NCBI GenBank assembly: GCA_021521415.1
Contig: JAIQDT010005473.1
Location: 144,606-208,605 of the forward strand
Origin: Bidens hawaiensis
Lineage: Eukaryota > Streptophyta > Magnoliopsida > Asterales > Asteraceae
Direction of reading: 5' to 3'
Length of the DNA stretch: 64,000 nt
The notes under the pieces were generated by a model, which was not told the DNA's origin, did no database searches, and was given only the letters and a program-made list of their open reading frames with translations. Positions 11,964-23,500 of the stretch are shown piece by piece; position 1 is the stretch's first letter; the number at the start of each line of letters is the position of its first letter. The translations under genes were made by a program, and so were the position numbers.

Positions 11964-12458
11964 TAGGGATGGCAATGGGTCGGGTTTAGGTATTCCCAAA
12001 CCCATACCCGGTTATAAAAGTCCGTCCCAAACCCATCGGGTTTTAATCGGGTAATTACACGTCGGGTTTCGGGTTTCCTATCGGGTTTTGAAAAAATACC
12101 CGTCGGGTTTCTACCGGGGTTTTGACAAAATATAACGAATCGATTAAAAAGATGGTTACCATAAAGGTAAAATATCTCAAATAATTGATATAAACAAGTT
12201 ATATATTTGGATATAGTATATATACAATATAATAAGCTATATCGGGTACATCGGGTATATAATCGGGTAAATGGGTCTATGTTATATGGTAATCGGGTAT
12301 ATTAGAAATTCCAAATCTGTCCCAAACCCGCGAAAAATTTCAAAAGTAATCCCAAACCCGTCCCAAACCCTAACGGGTTGGGTATTACCCGTCCCATTTA
12401 TGTCGGGTTTCGGGTTTTCCCATCAGGTTCGGGTTTTATTGCCATTCCTACTTAGATC
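11956..12458. mobile_element. hAT-type MITE inside the copia 1 accessory ORF
   Basis: A 487-bp non-coding element (11964-12450) has 13-bp inverted ends TAGGGATGGCAAT and, from the right, TAGGAATGGCAAT. It is flanked by the perfect 8-bp duplication CTTAGATC (11956-11963, 12451-12458). It contains repeated 'cgggtttcgggt' and 'acccg' phrases near both ends, like the element at 2257-2910. Insertion disrupts the accessory ORF, so the MITE moved after copia 1 inserted or while its parent copy was already decaying. Confidence 0.95.
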
Positions 12459-12842
12459 AGACAAGCTGTGCATCCCCACATGAAACAGAAACCTTCAATA
12501 GGGTGGGAGGTATTTCTTCTCCAATGATTTCCACTCTGTGTCATATCCCATATCATTCACGAACCCGACAAGCTTAACTTTGTCCCCATTCTCAAACAAA
12601 TAGTCAGGCTCATCCTTTATCTTCAATACACGTCTAATGCCACCCTCTGTAATCTTTAATGTCTTGCTAGCCACATTGGTGACAATAGATAAGGAATCAC
12701 CAGCTGCCTTCGCGTTCTCCCAAAATTCAATCACCCATGTGGTGTAGATGGCAGGGTTGGCTGAGATTGCATACTCAAGAGGTGACTGCCTTAGCCCCTT
12801 GATTATTGAAGTAAAAACCTTATCTTTCCTCTTTGTGGGCAA
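12459..12842 (-). pseudogene. Copia 1 accessory ORF, N-terminal part
   Basis: A 115-codon frame starts at ATG 12842 with a basic opening (MPTKRKDKVF) and contains phrases such as YTTWVIEFWENAKA and ITEGGIRRVLKI, which are typical of the first domain of post-pol accessory ORFs in plant LTR retroelements. The frame closes with a TGA at 12510-12508. The same phase then reads on to the MITE at 12458, so this looks like a nonsense mutation (probably Trp to stop) rather than the true end. No signal peptide is seen. Confidence 0.65.
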
Positions 12843-12962
12843 CTCAAGAGAATAGTATAGATTGTGTAACTGAAATCAAACATTAAGATCATGAGTATCA
12901 TCAAATATAACTTAGTTAAACACAAGATGAAAGTTAAACTAATACTTAAGTATGTACAACAG

Positions 12963-12963
12963 A

Positions 12964-13010
<47 letters not shown>
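12963..13010. repeat. (CT)n(AT)n microsatellite
   Basis: About ten CT units run directly into about thirteen AT units. The far side abuts the foldback-like sequence starting at 13011. Confidence 0.9.
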
Positions 13011-13014
<4 letters not shown>

Positions 13015-13385
13015 TAGTATCATTTAAAAACTTCAAAAAAGTTAAGAACTTCTAGAAACTCATAACAACCAAACATTTTTTTAATTTTTTTTCATATATT
13101 AACATTGTTTGATACTAGTTTAACCATATTTTATATAAAAAAATTATTACATATATAAATCACAAGTTCACATATGTGTAAAATTTATGTAATAACAAAT
13201 TTACATATATTTAAAAAATATTTAGATATGTTTAAAACTAATTTTTATAATTGTAATCGTAAATGTAGATTAAAAAGTGATAAAACTACAATTTAATAAC
13301 ATTAGCATACAAAAAAAATTTATAAAAAATGTTAGTTATTAAGAGTTCCATCAAGTTCTTAAATAATTTAATAGTTCTGTAATTT
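13011..13385. mobile_element. Possible foldback MITE adjoining a TA run
   Basis: The sequence after the TA run (gggttagtatc... aagttaagaacttctagaaactc) has a weak inverted counterpart at about 13335-13385 (gagttccatcaagttctta). It is non-coding and AT-rich. The right boundary and target duplication are uncertain. Confidence 0.4.
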
Positions 13386-13650
13386 ATAAAAAAAACGTTA
13401 GTTATATGTAAATATATGCACCTTATACTTAATAATTTATTTACATTTGCTTTAATAAGTTGATAAGAGAAATTTAGTCTATTAATATGTTAATAACTCC
13501 ATAATATATCAATTTTGTATGCTCATGTTGGTCTTAAAGTCAAACAGTTCTTATCAGTCAAAACAGTCCAGTAACAATCTCATGTCAGCTTTCTGAAAAT
13601 TTTTTCTAAGTGTAGGAATTTCGCATGGAAAGAATTTCGCTTGAGCACTA

Positions 13651-13841
13651 TTCGCTTCGCATGACCTTGCGAAGCGAACAAGATGCTTCATTCACTTCGC
13701 ATCGGGTGCAAAGCGAATAAGGAATCTGATTCGCATCGCATAGTATTTGCGAAGCGAATAGGAATTTCCATTCGCTTGGCATGTTTCATGCGATGCGAAT
13801 GTGTCTTTCCCATTTGCTTCGCATAAGCCAGGCGAAGCGAA
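13651..13841. repeat. Array of five hairpins built on TTCGCTTCGCA, ~40-bp period
   Basis: Five short inverted repeats follow one another with starts at 13651, 13691, 13730, 13771 and 13813 (spacing 39-42 bp). Each has an arm of 10-11 bases related to TTCGCTTCGCA, a loop of 5-9 bases and the complementary arm. The first is a perfect 11-bp stem; the others carry one or two mismatches. The array lies in the non-coding stretch between RNase H and the accessory ORF of copia 1. The same GCGAWGCGAA decamer recurs in the copia 1 leader at 23220-23500. Confidence 0.85.
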
Positions 13842-13934
13842 CTCTTCCCTTTGAGAAATTCTTCCTTTTGCGAAAAAGATCCACTTAGCCCCCCTTTTTG
13901 CTCTTTTTTCTTTCCAATTAGTCTCCCAGACATG

Positions 13935-16080
13935 ACCTGAAGATCTGGAGATTTTTAGATCATGTCGTTTTCATATACGCCTTCAAACGAACCCAAAAGT
14001 ATCCGACAAATCTTAGATCTACAAATTGTACAAATTTAAACCTAATACTAAGATCTAATAATGATGTTCATGATCCAAAAGCCTAATAACAGTTATGTGA
14101 TATGATAATTTCAACACACATGAAGATCCACCAACTAGATCTTGGCCGACGGTTCACATAACCCGTCGTCCAGATCTGGTTGAACCCAGAAATAAACGAG
14201 AAGAAGGTGAAGTGACTATGATGATATATCGTAGGTGTGGGTTCCATTTTCATGATCAAGATGTGATTATAAGGCTAGGTTGATTGTGAATCTTGAAAAG
14301 GTTTTAGGGTTTGGTTAAGTGTTTGTGAATAGTGAATGATATTTTGAATGACCCTTAAATATAGGGTCAGCCTATCTCGCGATAAGGTCAAAACATCACG
14401 AGTATTCACTGAAAGTACGCACTCAGTACTCGGTCTTTAAAAATATCTGCATATTTAAACCCGAAAAACATTTACTCACCGAATCCAAGCACTTGTTTGT
14501 TTTTCTAATTTTCTTTTGTCGGTCCAAGACTGTTAATGTTTGAATAAAGGATCTCTTTGACAAAGTAAATAGAATAAACTTAATCAAAATAAAAGATAAA
14601 AAAACACAAAAAACAAAATAAAAATAAAAATAAAATTTAAAAATAAAATTAAAATGAAAATTAAAAATAAAGTATTAATATAGATAATATTTTACAAAAC
14701 AAAATAAAACAAAAGGTAAAACACAAATAAATATAAAGTTAAAACTAACTTTTAAGAAAGGTAAAAAGAAAATTAATATTAAATTAATTTACATAATTTT
14801 TATTAATTTCTTTGATTAACCAAATTATAAAGAACGATCGCAACATGGAATCATATTGATTTGCAAAGCCCTAGATCGCGTTACCATTTTGATGTTATTT
14901 CGACACAAGATCATCATTGATTGTAGATATTGTCCACCTTGTTTAACTTGACAAGTGTTTTGATGTCAAAGTGATACATTTGAGGTTCAATTAGGCCCGG
15001 TGCTTATGTGGTCCCTGCTTAATTAGACATGTTACTGATTCCATCATACCTCGGGCCTAGTTTGTGTTAACATATCACCTCAACTTGACTTAAACCTTTC
15101 TTATCTGATCACAGTACACTTATTAACACACTTGACACTTTATACTTTTTTTTGTACACTTGAATCGATCTAGAAAGATTAAAATAAAGCAGAAGTTTAG
15201 GCCTTAACAATCAGGTTGGATAATACTATATTATAGAACAGAGAAAGTCCAAGGCTTGAACAAAAGAAAGAAATTAAAACAAAGCAGAAGATTCAGGGCC
15301 TTAACAATCAGATCTTGTATGACTACAAACATAGAAAGTCCAAGGCTTGAATCAAAATCAATGAAGAAATAAGGCGGAAGTTAAAATTCCTAGAACTGAC
15401 TTTTCTTAACTCTTTTTCTTGATTTTTCTTTTTCTTTTCCTACTCGTTTTGTCTTATTTTCTTTTCTTTTCTTGACGCTTTTCTTGGCTGAATGAAAATT
15501 AAAAATTGACACTTATGTCATAAGACAACTGTGATCAGGTAAAGGGAGGCTTGGGTATGATATGTTTAATTACATTTGAACCTTCATTGATATGACTTCA
15601 ATGGAATCATGCTTTATAATTGTACAGCCACTAACACCGTCAAGAATTTAGATTTATATCACCTGACACATACTTGTTTGTCAAGCCTATCTACACATCT
15701 ATGAGTGACCTTGTAGACTTTTGATCTACTCTTTTCATGCGCTAGGATCATTTCATACCAATGTACTATCATTTTCCATAAGGTCGGATCAATTTCTTAA
15801 TTTGAAAATTTTAAATATCCGACTCCCTCAAAGCAGGAGCTCCCTCTAAGAGGAACAATTCTTTTAGAATTTTCTTAAATTTTTCTTAACTAGGAGTAAA
15901 GATGAAATTAATATTATATAAAAAAAATAAAATCTTTTGTTAAGTCAAATGACTCATTTTTGTTTTTCTTGAAAGCAAACTGAAAATCTTTTTGGTGAGT
16001 TAAAGTTAACTCATTTTCTCCCTATAAAATTGTGACATATTTTTTAAAAAATATTTACAATTTTAAAATAAAAGATAAAA
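13935..16080. other. Non-coding 3' region of copia 1
   Basis: No supported ORF lies between the RNase H end and the hairpin array. The stretch at 14570-14830 is A-rich simple sequence (aaaataaaa). A ~95-bp unit containing 'agcagaag', 'ccttaacaatcag' and 'aaagtccaaggcttgaa' is repeated about twice at 15185-15370. A purine/pyrimidine-skewed block lies at 15400-15480. A spacer this long after pol is unusual for copia. Confidence 0.6.
15185..15355. repeat. ~95-bp imperfect tandem duplication in copia 1 3' region
   Basis: The phrases 'aaagcagaag', 'ggccttaacaatcag' and 'gaaagtccaaggcttgaa' recur in the same order about 95 bp apart. Confidence 0.65.
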
Positions 16081-16086
16081 AATTAC

Positions 16087-17521
16087 TCAAAAGAAATCAT
16101 CCAAAGATTTAATGAGAAATAAAAATCGGGCACGACTGAAAGCTTTTGTAAAGAGATCTGAAAAGTTGAAATTGGTATGATCCCTTTTTATGTTGACAAG
16201 ATTACAATCAAAACAATCACGAATAAAGTGTATTCGGATGTCGATGTGCTTTGTCTTTGAGTGCTGGACCGGGTTTTTAACAATCGTAACGGCAACCTCA
16301 TTATCACATTTGATCGTGGTATCATGGAAATTCAAACCGTAATCCAGCAGCTGATGCTGGATCCAAATGACTTGGGAACAACAACTGGATGCAGCGATGT
16401 ACTCGCTTCAGCAGTTGAAGTGGACACGATGACTTGCATCTTGCACTGCCACGAAATTAACCTGTCACCCAGGAATTGACATCCTCCTGAAGTTAACTTC
16501 CGATCTTGATTGCATATCCCATAATCACTATCAGTGTATGCATGAAGTTCTAGGGGAGACTCTTTTGGATACCAGAGTCCCAATCGAGGTCTTCCCTTGA
16601 GGTATCTGAACATACGTTTGACAGCGGTCATGTGAGACTCTCTTGGATCAGATTGGTATCTGGCACACTGACAAACAGGGAACATGATGTCCGGTATTCT
16701 TGCTGTGAGATACATCAGTGAGCCAATCATTAACCTATATAGGTGTTGATAGACTGGCTTTCCCGATGGATCAGGAGAGAGAATTGGTTGTGTAGCGTTT
16801 GGAGTCATAAATGCAGATGAGTCCTTGAACCTGAACTTTTGAACAATGTCGTGGATGTACTTCTCCTGATGAATCAAAGTCCCGTCCGTCTTCTTTTCAA
16901 CTTGTAAACCTAGGAAGAAAGTCATTTCTCACAAAGAACTCATCTCAAATCTCTTTTGCATGACCTCAGAAAACTCCTTGCACAAATATTCATTTGTAGA
17001 CCCGAAGATGATGTCGTCAACATATACTTGGACTAGAATCAGATTACCCCGAACCTTCTTGACAAAGAGTGTTTGATCAACAATACCTCTTTTGTACCCA
17101 TTTTTCACCAAATGGTCAGCCAGAGTGGCATACCAGGCACGAGGTGCTTAGTGAAGACCATAAAGTGCCTTGTCAAGAAGATAAACATGATCAGGATGAT
17201 CCGGATCCTCAAAACCTGGAGGTTGGTTGACGTAAATTTCTTCTTTCACCTTTCCTTACAAGAAAGCTGTCTTTACGTTCATTTGATATACTTTGAAGTT
17301 CATATACGAGGCGTAGGTTAAAAAGATAAGTATTGCCTCCAATCTGGCCACGGGTGCATAAACCTCATCTTAATCAAGACCCTCGCGCTACCAAAAGCCT
17401 TGAACAACAAGTCGGGCTTTGTTTCTAATGATAACTCCCTTGTTGTTCTTTTTATTTCGGAACACCCACTTTGTTCCAGTCGCTTTTTTATTTTCTGGTT
17501 TCTTAACCAGTCTTCAAACAC
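16087..17521 (-). pseudogene. Copia 1 reverse transcriptase-RNase H, broken
   Basis: Minus-strand fragments in several phases cover a copia RT and RNase H. The 16929-17111 piece carries the catalytic YVDD motif (VYVDDIIFGS). The 16332-16925 piece carries the connection region (GSLMYLTARIPDIMF) and RNase H start (LHAYTDSDYG). The 16087-16335 piece holds the CDNEVAV and KTKHIDIRIHFIRD motifs near the C-terminus. The 17318-17521 piece corresponds to the upstream RT region. Stops and phase changes near 16335, 16927, 17111 and 17320 make it non-functional. The family enzyme copies element RNA into DNA and removes the RNA strand. Confidence 0.9.
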
Positions 17522-17529
17522 TTAACTTC

Positions 17530-18456
17530 TTTAACTGCAACAGTTCCTTTTGCATGGCTTCAACCCAAGAATTTTCTTTCAATGCAACTCTGTAGTCTTT
17601 GGGTTCCTGCTATGAAATAAAACAAGCAAAAAGACACCTGTTTATGTTACCAGAGGTGTTGCGTGTTTGGATTCCGGCTGATGGATCTCCAATGATATTC
17701 TCAGTTGGATGTCTTCCGTGAATTGGCAATTGTGGAATTTGTTCGACATGCTCAACTGGAGTTGCCTCTAGCTTAATGGATAAGCTCTCTATGGGGTGAA
17801 AACCAGCCGGTACATTGACAGGAACACTTGGTTGAGGATCATTGGCAGCTTCTGGTTGATTAACCTGATGTTTTTGAGCAATGGGACCATCTCATAGGTT
17901 TTCATAAAATGGAGCAACAATGGTTGGAACAGGAGTAGAGTTAGTGTTGTAAAAGCTTCTTTCTGAGTGGCTTCATTCTGCACATTTGCTGCATCTGTCT
18001 CCTTAGCAGGACCTTGATATTTTTCTTTAGAAGGAGGTGTGGGAACAGACTCGACCACACTAGCTTCAACTGGAGGATTAGCTGCATGATCAGTTTGTTC
18101 ATTCTCCACATTGTCGGCTGACACATACGAATTGGTATATGAATCGGAAGTGTCTTCGACTGTGGCATATCGGTAGTGTCTACAGGTGGTGGTAATTCAT
18201 TGATCACAGCTAGTTGATTGACCACGGGAGGAACATTTTGCACTGGTGCAGGAGCAGCTACTTCAATACCTTCTAGACCTCTTAATACCGCATGCATTAA
18301 CAATGACTGATCATCAGTATGGACAGGTGCAGAAACAACAGGTGGGACAGGGGAAACAACCGGTGTTACATACATTCCCCGAAACTGCTTGAACAATCCT
18401 TCATAATCAAACATACAATTGGGGCCCGTGTGTGCATATGTGGGATTTAACTCTTT
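17530..18456 (-). pseudogene. Copia 1 integrase-RT linker region, broken
   Basis: Overlapping minus-strand frames at 17789-18124 and 17941-18414 encode Pro/Val-rich, low-complexity sequence (for example VPPVVNQLAVINELPPPVD). This is the variable linker normally found between integrase and reverse transcriptase in copia polyproteins. No catalytic motif is expected. The phase change near 18000 indicates a frameshift. Confidence 0.65.
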
Positions 18457-19363
18457 TCATTCAATGTTGTAGGTTTCTATGATTACCCTTGCTCTTTTGT
18501 TGTACACTCTGTAAGCATTCTTGTCAGCAGTGTAACCAACAAAATAACACTCATCAGCCTTTTCTGCAAACTTTGACGTTGATGTTGTGTTGTTGTGGAG
18601 CAAGGTGCATGGACGTCCAAATGTTCTGAAAAAATTGACTCTTGGCTTCGTCCCATAATAGACTTCATATGAAGTCTTATTTCTTTTCTTGTTCAACAAA
18701 ACACGGTTTTGAGTAAAACAAGCAGCATTTACAACTTCACCCCAGAAAAACAAAGGAAGATTGGAGTAAGATATCATAGTTCTTGCAGCTTCAACGAGTG
18801 TTTGGTTTCGCCTCTCAGCAACCCCATTTTGTTCAGGAGTGTAAGGGGCACTAAATTGACAAAGAATCCCCTTTTGTGACAGAAATCATTCACCGCCTTA
18901 TTGCAAAATTTAGTTCCATTGTCGCTTCGGATACACTTAACTTGCTTGTCAGTTTGATTTTCCACCAAAACAATGAATCTGAGGAGAAATTGAGCAGTTC
19001 CATCCTTGTGACCTAGAAGAAAAGTCCAGCTGAAACGAGAGTAATCATCAGTAATAACCAGACAATAGGATTTTCATCCTATTGCCAAAGGTTGAATTGG
19101 ACCATAGAGATCATATGTAACAGTTGGAGAATGGAATCTATGGTATTAACGGTTTCGGGTCTGTGAGGAAGTTTGTGCTGTTTGCATTTTGAACACGAAA
19201 GACATTTTTCAGCACAATGAAAAGATTTGACAGGCAGGCCCCTCACAAGGTCACCCTTAACTAACTTATTCAAGTTCTTAAAGTTAACGTGACCCAAACA
19301 TCGATGACATAAAGATGAGTCATTTTTCAAGGCCTTGGACAATAAACATGAGGCAGAACGCAT
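18457..19363 (-). pseudogene. Copia 1 integrase, broken
   Basis: Three minus-strand frames make up a copia integrase. The 19079-19363 piece has the zinc-binding HHCC domain (CHRCLGHVNF with CLSCSKCKQHK). The 18774-18968 piece has the second catalytic aspartate region (KCIRSDNGTKF). The 18457-18777 piece has the C-terminal GKxxx-type region (YYGTKPRVNFFRTFG and ADECYFVGY). Part of the core between 18968 and 19079 is in another phase, with stops. The enzyme class inserts element DNA and creates the 5-bp duplications. Confidence 0.9.
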
Positions 19364-19529
19364 TGAATAATTGCTTCACATGTCCTGAATATATGCATCA
19401 TTGTGCCTCAGAGTACGCATCAAGATCCATTCTTTAGGGACATTAAAACCAGGTTTCAAGATAAAAAACTCATTCTCAGTGAAAAGGGTAGAGTAATGCT
19501 TATCGCATATCTGAGACACGGTGAGTAGG

Positions 19530-21570
19530 GTGTGGTTGAGCTATTCCACCAGATTGACTTCTTCAAATGTCAGAGTACCATTTGAGACCTTCCCCTGTTT
19601 TGTTATTTCTCCTCCCACATCACCAGCAAAAGAGACGTGTCCGCCATTAAATGGTTTAATATCAAATAGCAAAGACTCATCTCCAGTCATGTGTCGGGTG
19701 CAGCCACTGTCTAAGTACCAGATACTGTTGACAGGCCTTCCTGACTAACCCTACACACATGAACAGCTAGTTAGCAGTGGGGTCCCGACACTTGATTGTC
19801 TCGGGAAAATTAAACAGAAAATCACCAAATTTTATTTTATGACTCTTAAAAATATAGTCTCTAGGTGAATCGGAATTTGAAGAGCAATCCCCCGAGGAAC
19901 ATGAGTTATGATTTCCTCGGTTTTGAAAAGGTTTTCTGGATTGCATCGTTTTGGTTTAGGCTTAACCACAAAATCTTCTGTATTTCCTTTTGTGAAAACC
20001 TTTGTTGGGTTCTTAGGTTTCTTTGCTTTTGAACCCTTGGCCATCCTTTTTCTTTCCCTTTGAGTCAGCCAAAAAGGTTTCTTGGCCTTCTGATCTCTTT
20101 TTCCCTTTAAATCCGTCTCACTAGCAGATGAGTGAGTTTGGTTAGTCATTTTCTTAGGTTTAGGAGAAACCTTAGGAGATGACTGACCAAACTTACTGTC
20201 TAAATCTTTCTGCTGTCTGTGCTAATTCTTGCAATATCTTGCAAGATGAGAAGGATTCCCATATATAACACAACATTTTCTTTAGTTGGTATTACAAAAA
20301 CTTTCTGAACTGGAATATGAGTGATACGACCTAGAGGTTGATGCAGGTGGGTTAACATACTTGTAATTTCTGTTTGGCCTACAATTATCATAACTTGCAT
20401 GAATATGATCAGAATGTTTAGGTTGACTATGAGAGTAATAGTAGTCACTATCAAACTGATTATATGCTTGAGGATATCTATTACAGTTTGTGTTTTGTGA
20501 AAATGATTCTTTTACCGGTGGTATATATTTACTAGAGGTACCTGGTTTTTCATTTTCATTCTTAAAACATGATTTCTGATTCTTGTTATCCTCATTTATA
20601 TGATCAGTTGACGAGCAGCTAGGCATACTCTATTCATCAACCTTGTTTTCAATTGTTTCATAAAAAATTGTTACACACTCTGAATAAGAAGAAGAACATT
20701 CACTTTCATTAAGATCATCATTACAGCTTTCATTCATCTGACTTTAACAAAATACAAGATTTGGGCCAGACACAGACTTTCTAACATAGATTTACAAACA
20801 TTATTACAAATGGGGTTTTTAATAGATTCGTTTAGTTCCACGACAGACTCAAAACGTGGTTCTAAAACTTCTTTCCTCTCACAACCCATGTTAACGTTCC
20901 CATATCCACTTTTGGTTACATCACCTGCTGCACAAGATACATTGACATTAGATTCATCAGATGTAACAACTGGAGCGGGAGTTTGAGAAATTGGAGAAAC
21001 AAATTTCACAGGTTTTGGTATTCTACCAACCCCGTATGATATTTCTTCCTCGGGAGAAGCATTATAACTAAAGTGGGGCAGGCTGGTATAATTATCATTC
21101 AAAGGAGGTGGTACAGCAGTATAATCATACCCCAGCCCGGACTTTAGTTTAGTACTTCTCTGGGCTTCAATATTTCATCTAACTTACATGATGCTGATTC
21201 AAATCTTTCAACAGCCTTCTCATGTATCTCAATATTAGATTTATTAACAGATACTTCTTTTCTTAAATTTCCATTTTCATCTTGCAATTTAGAAACAAAG
21301 TCTTTGTAATATTGAATTTCATGTTGATGTACAAAAATTTACCGTCTAAGACTTGCAAAATCATCATTGTGAGTTTTGATCTTATAAACATAGAATCTTA
21401 TCAGCCTTTACATATTCACTATTCAATTTCTGGCATAACTATTTCTATAATAGGAAACCTTATAAATGCAAGCTTGAGTACACAAATTTTGGTTTACCTT
21501 ATCACAATGTTATGTGTTGTGGACTACAGTTGAAGATGATGAGGCTTCATTGTCATGTGTAAAGGCCATG
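19530..21570 (-). pseudogene. Copia 1 protease and gag-pro linker, broken
   Basis: On the minus strand the aspartic protease catalytic triplet Asp-Ser-Gly (context YLDSGCTRHMTG) is encoded at about 19700-19717, as expected upstream of integrase. Between it and gag lie fragments at 19832-20149 (Lys-rich), 20282-20626 (Ser/Tyr/Asn-rich) and 20734-21102, separated by stops. They look like the variable spacer of this copia group. No further domain is recognised, and the long stretch holds many frameshifts. Confidence 0.7.
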
Positions 21571-21614
21571 CCTGCCATGTTCAATGGATTCTAAAGTTCC
21601 TAAAACTGGTCACC

Positions 21615-23110
21615 CTAATCCACACCAGTCTGGACCTCTGCTTGAGACACAAGGGCTCTTGTGTTTGAACTTGAGCTGCCCTTGTGTGGCTTACCACCGA
21701 TTCTAGGAACTAATGAGCCAGGCCTTTGATTCACCTCCTTTTTCCCAGCTGCTTTGTTGTTCTCATCATCAGAAACTTCAGTTACTCGAATGTCATTTGC
21801 AGGCTTAGGAGGATTGGTGCACTCCTTAGCAAAATGACCCATTTCATTGCAGTTGTAGCAACAAAGTTTCTCCTTATCAAACCCAATTCTCTTGTTGTCC
21901 GCATCCTTGAAACTATCTTTTCCATACTTCTTCATGAAATTAGTTGCTCTGTGAACAGTCATAGCCATCTGATACTTGTTGTCCATCTTCTTCGGATCTT
22001 TTTTGTTGATATCATTCAAATCACCTTGTTCAAATGATGGAGGCAACAGCTTTCCTTGGAGCAATTCTTCATGGCTTGACAAGAATGCATGAACTACAAC
22101 AATATTTGAATCATTGAGTCTTGAAAGCACATCAGCATGACTTGCACTTAGGTTTGACTAAACCTTTGATGATGAACTTACTCCAAAAGTCTTCAAAGCA
22201 TGTTCCACTGCTTTGTTCATAGTATCTTGAATTGAACTTGAGTTGGAAGGTGTTAAAGAACTTCCAGATGAAATGAATGCAGCTGCTGATGGTGAGGGTA
22301 CTGATGAGGAAAACTTGGGAGTAGTCACAGGATATATGTTCTGCTGTGACTTGCTAATGAAAGCAGTGGATGTTGTAGCACCAGTATTGGTTCCTACTTG
22401 ATTCAAAGAACTCATGTGATTGCTTATCCTCATTTGCACATCCAACTCAAATGACTTGATTATTGAGATCAGATCTGTGGTTGAGATGGCATTCAGATTG
22501 GTGGTTCTTTTGATTGTGACAGTGTTGGTACTCCATGAGTAGGCAATGAGTTAATTAACTTGTGATTCACTTCTGAGTTTATGATGTTAACCTCAGCAGC
22601 CCTTACCCTAGCCAACAACTTTTCAAATCTCTTGATTAAATCCCCCATAATTTCACCTTGCCTATGGTTGAACATGTTGAACTCTTCTTTCAAGATTGCC
22701 CTTTTGCTATCCCTTATCTTAGCATTTCCTTCAATCTTCTCAACCAGTCCTTTCCACAGAGCCGTGGCAGTAGTGTGCACTCGGAGTGTTTCAGTGATTT
22801 CATTGGACAAGCACACAGTGAGTGTGAGAAAAGCTTTCTTGTCTTGTTCTATCAAAGTCTTATCATTTTCACTGTAATCAGCTACTAGAGTTGGTCTAGG
22901 ACCATTTGGTGTGTCAGTCATTGGAATATGTGGACAAATCTCAAAGCATCTCATCAGGGCAAAATCAGTCAATGCAATGAAGTTCATAAACCTCCATTTG
23001 AAATCAATAAAGTTATCCTCCAATGTCATAAGTTTAGGAGGTTTGGTGATTGTTTCTGCTTGATTCTCAAGCAACATGTAACTCTTCAATAGTTCTAAGT
23101 CGGAAGACAT
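21615..23110 (-). pseudogene. Copia 1 gag, broken
   Basis: The start is ATG 23110. The 22493-23110 frame (205 codons) has the helical capsid-like phrases seen in plant copia gag (DFKWRFMNFIAL, TATALWKGLVEKIEG and FNMFNHRQGE). After phase breaks near 22490 and 22150, the 21615-22130 frame carries a CCHC zinc knuckle, CYNCNEMGHFAKEC, at about residues 92-105, the RNA-binding nucleocapsid motif. The segment between (22158-22445) is Ser/Thr-rich. The protein would form the virus-like particle. It lies about 0.76 kb downstream of the primer site in element sense. Confidence 0.9.
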
Positions 23111-23219
23111 GGTTACTCACAAGTTTTAAACACTAAAAGGCTACAAGCAGTTGGAATTTCTCAAGAACCAAACAAACAATTCACACAGGATGCGAACAGA
23201 AACCAAAATCAAACAATTT

Positions 23220-23500
23220 GCACGAAATACGAATTCTTTGAATGCAAGGCGAATGGAGGTATTCGCTTCGTATGCGAATGCGAAAGGTTTTTATGTGATC
23301 AGATTATAAGCAATGCGAACATTTGTGCGATGTGAATTTTCAGGTGATGCAAACTTTGATGCGAAGCGACAAATTCAAGCGATGCGAAATCTTGTGCGAT
23401 GCGAAGTTTCAGGCGATGCGAACTTTGAATGCGAAGCGAAAAATTTAAGCGATGCGAAATCTTGTGCGATGCGAAACTTCAAGGTCATGCGATGTGAATG
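23220..23500. repeat. GCGATGCGAA decamer repeats in copia 1 leader (70-bp period)
   Basis: The untranslated leader between primer site and gag contains about ten copies of GCGAWGCGAA or one-base variants on the plus strand. A 70-bp higher-order unit (starts near 23358 and 23428) is repeated about twice, with four decamers per unit. The decamer is the same as that forming the stems at 13651-13841. Plus-strand open frames here are a by-product of the 70-bp and smaller periods plus lack of stops. Confidence 0.85.

Noticed and set aside
13651..13841. CRISPR-like array
   Set aside because: The ~40-bp periodicity suggests it at first sight, but the units are inverted hairpins with no unique spacers, in a plant retrotransposon.
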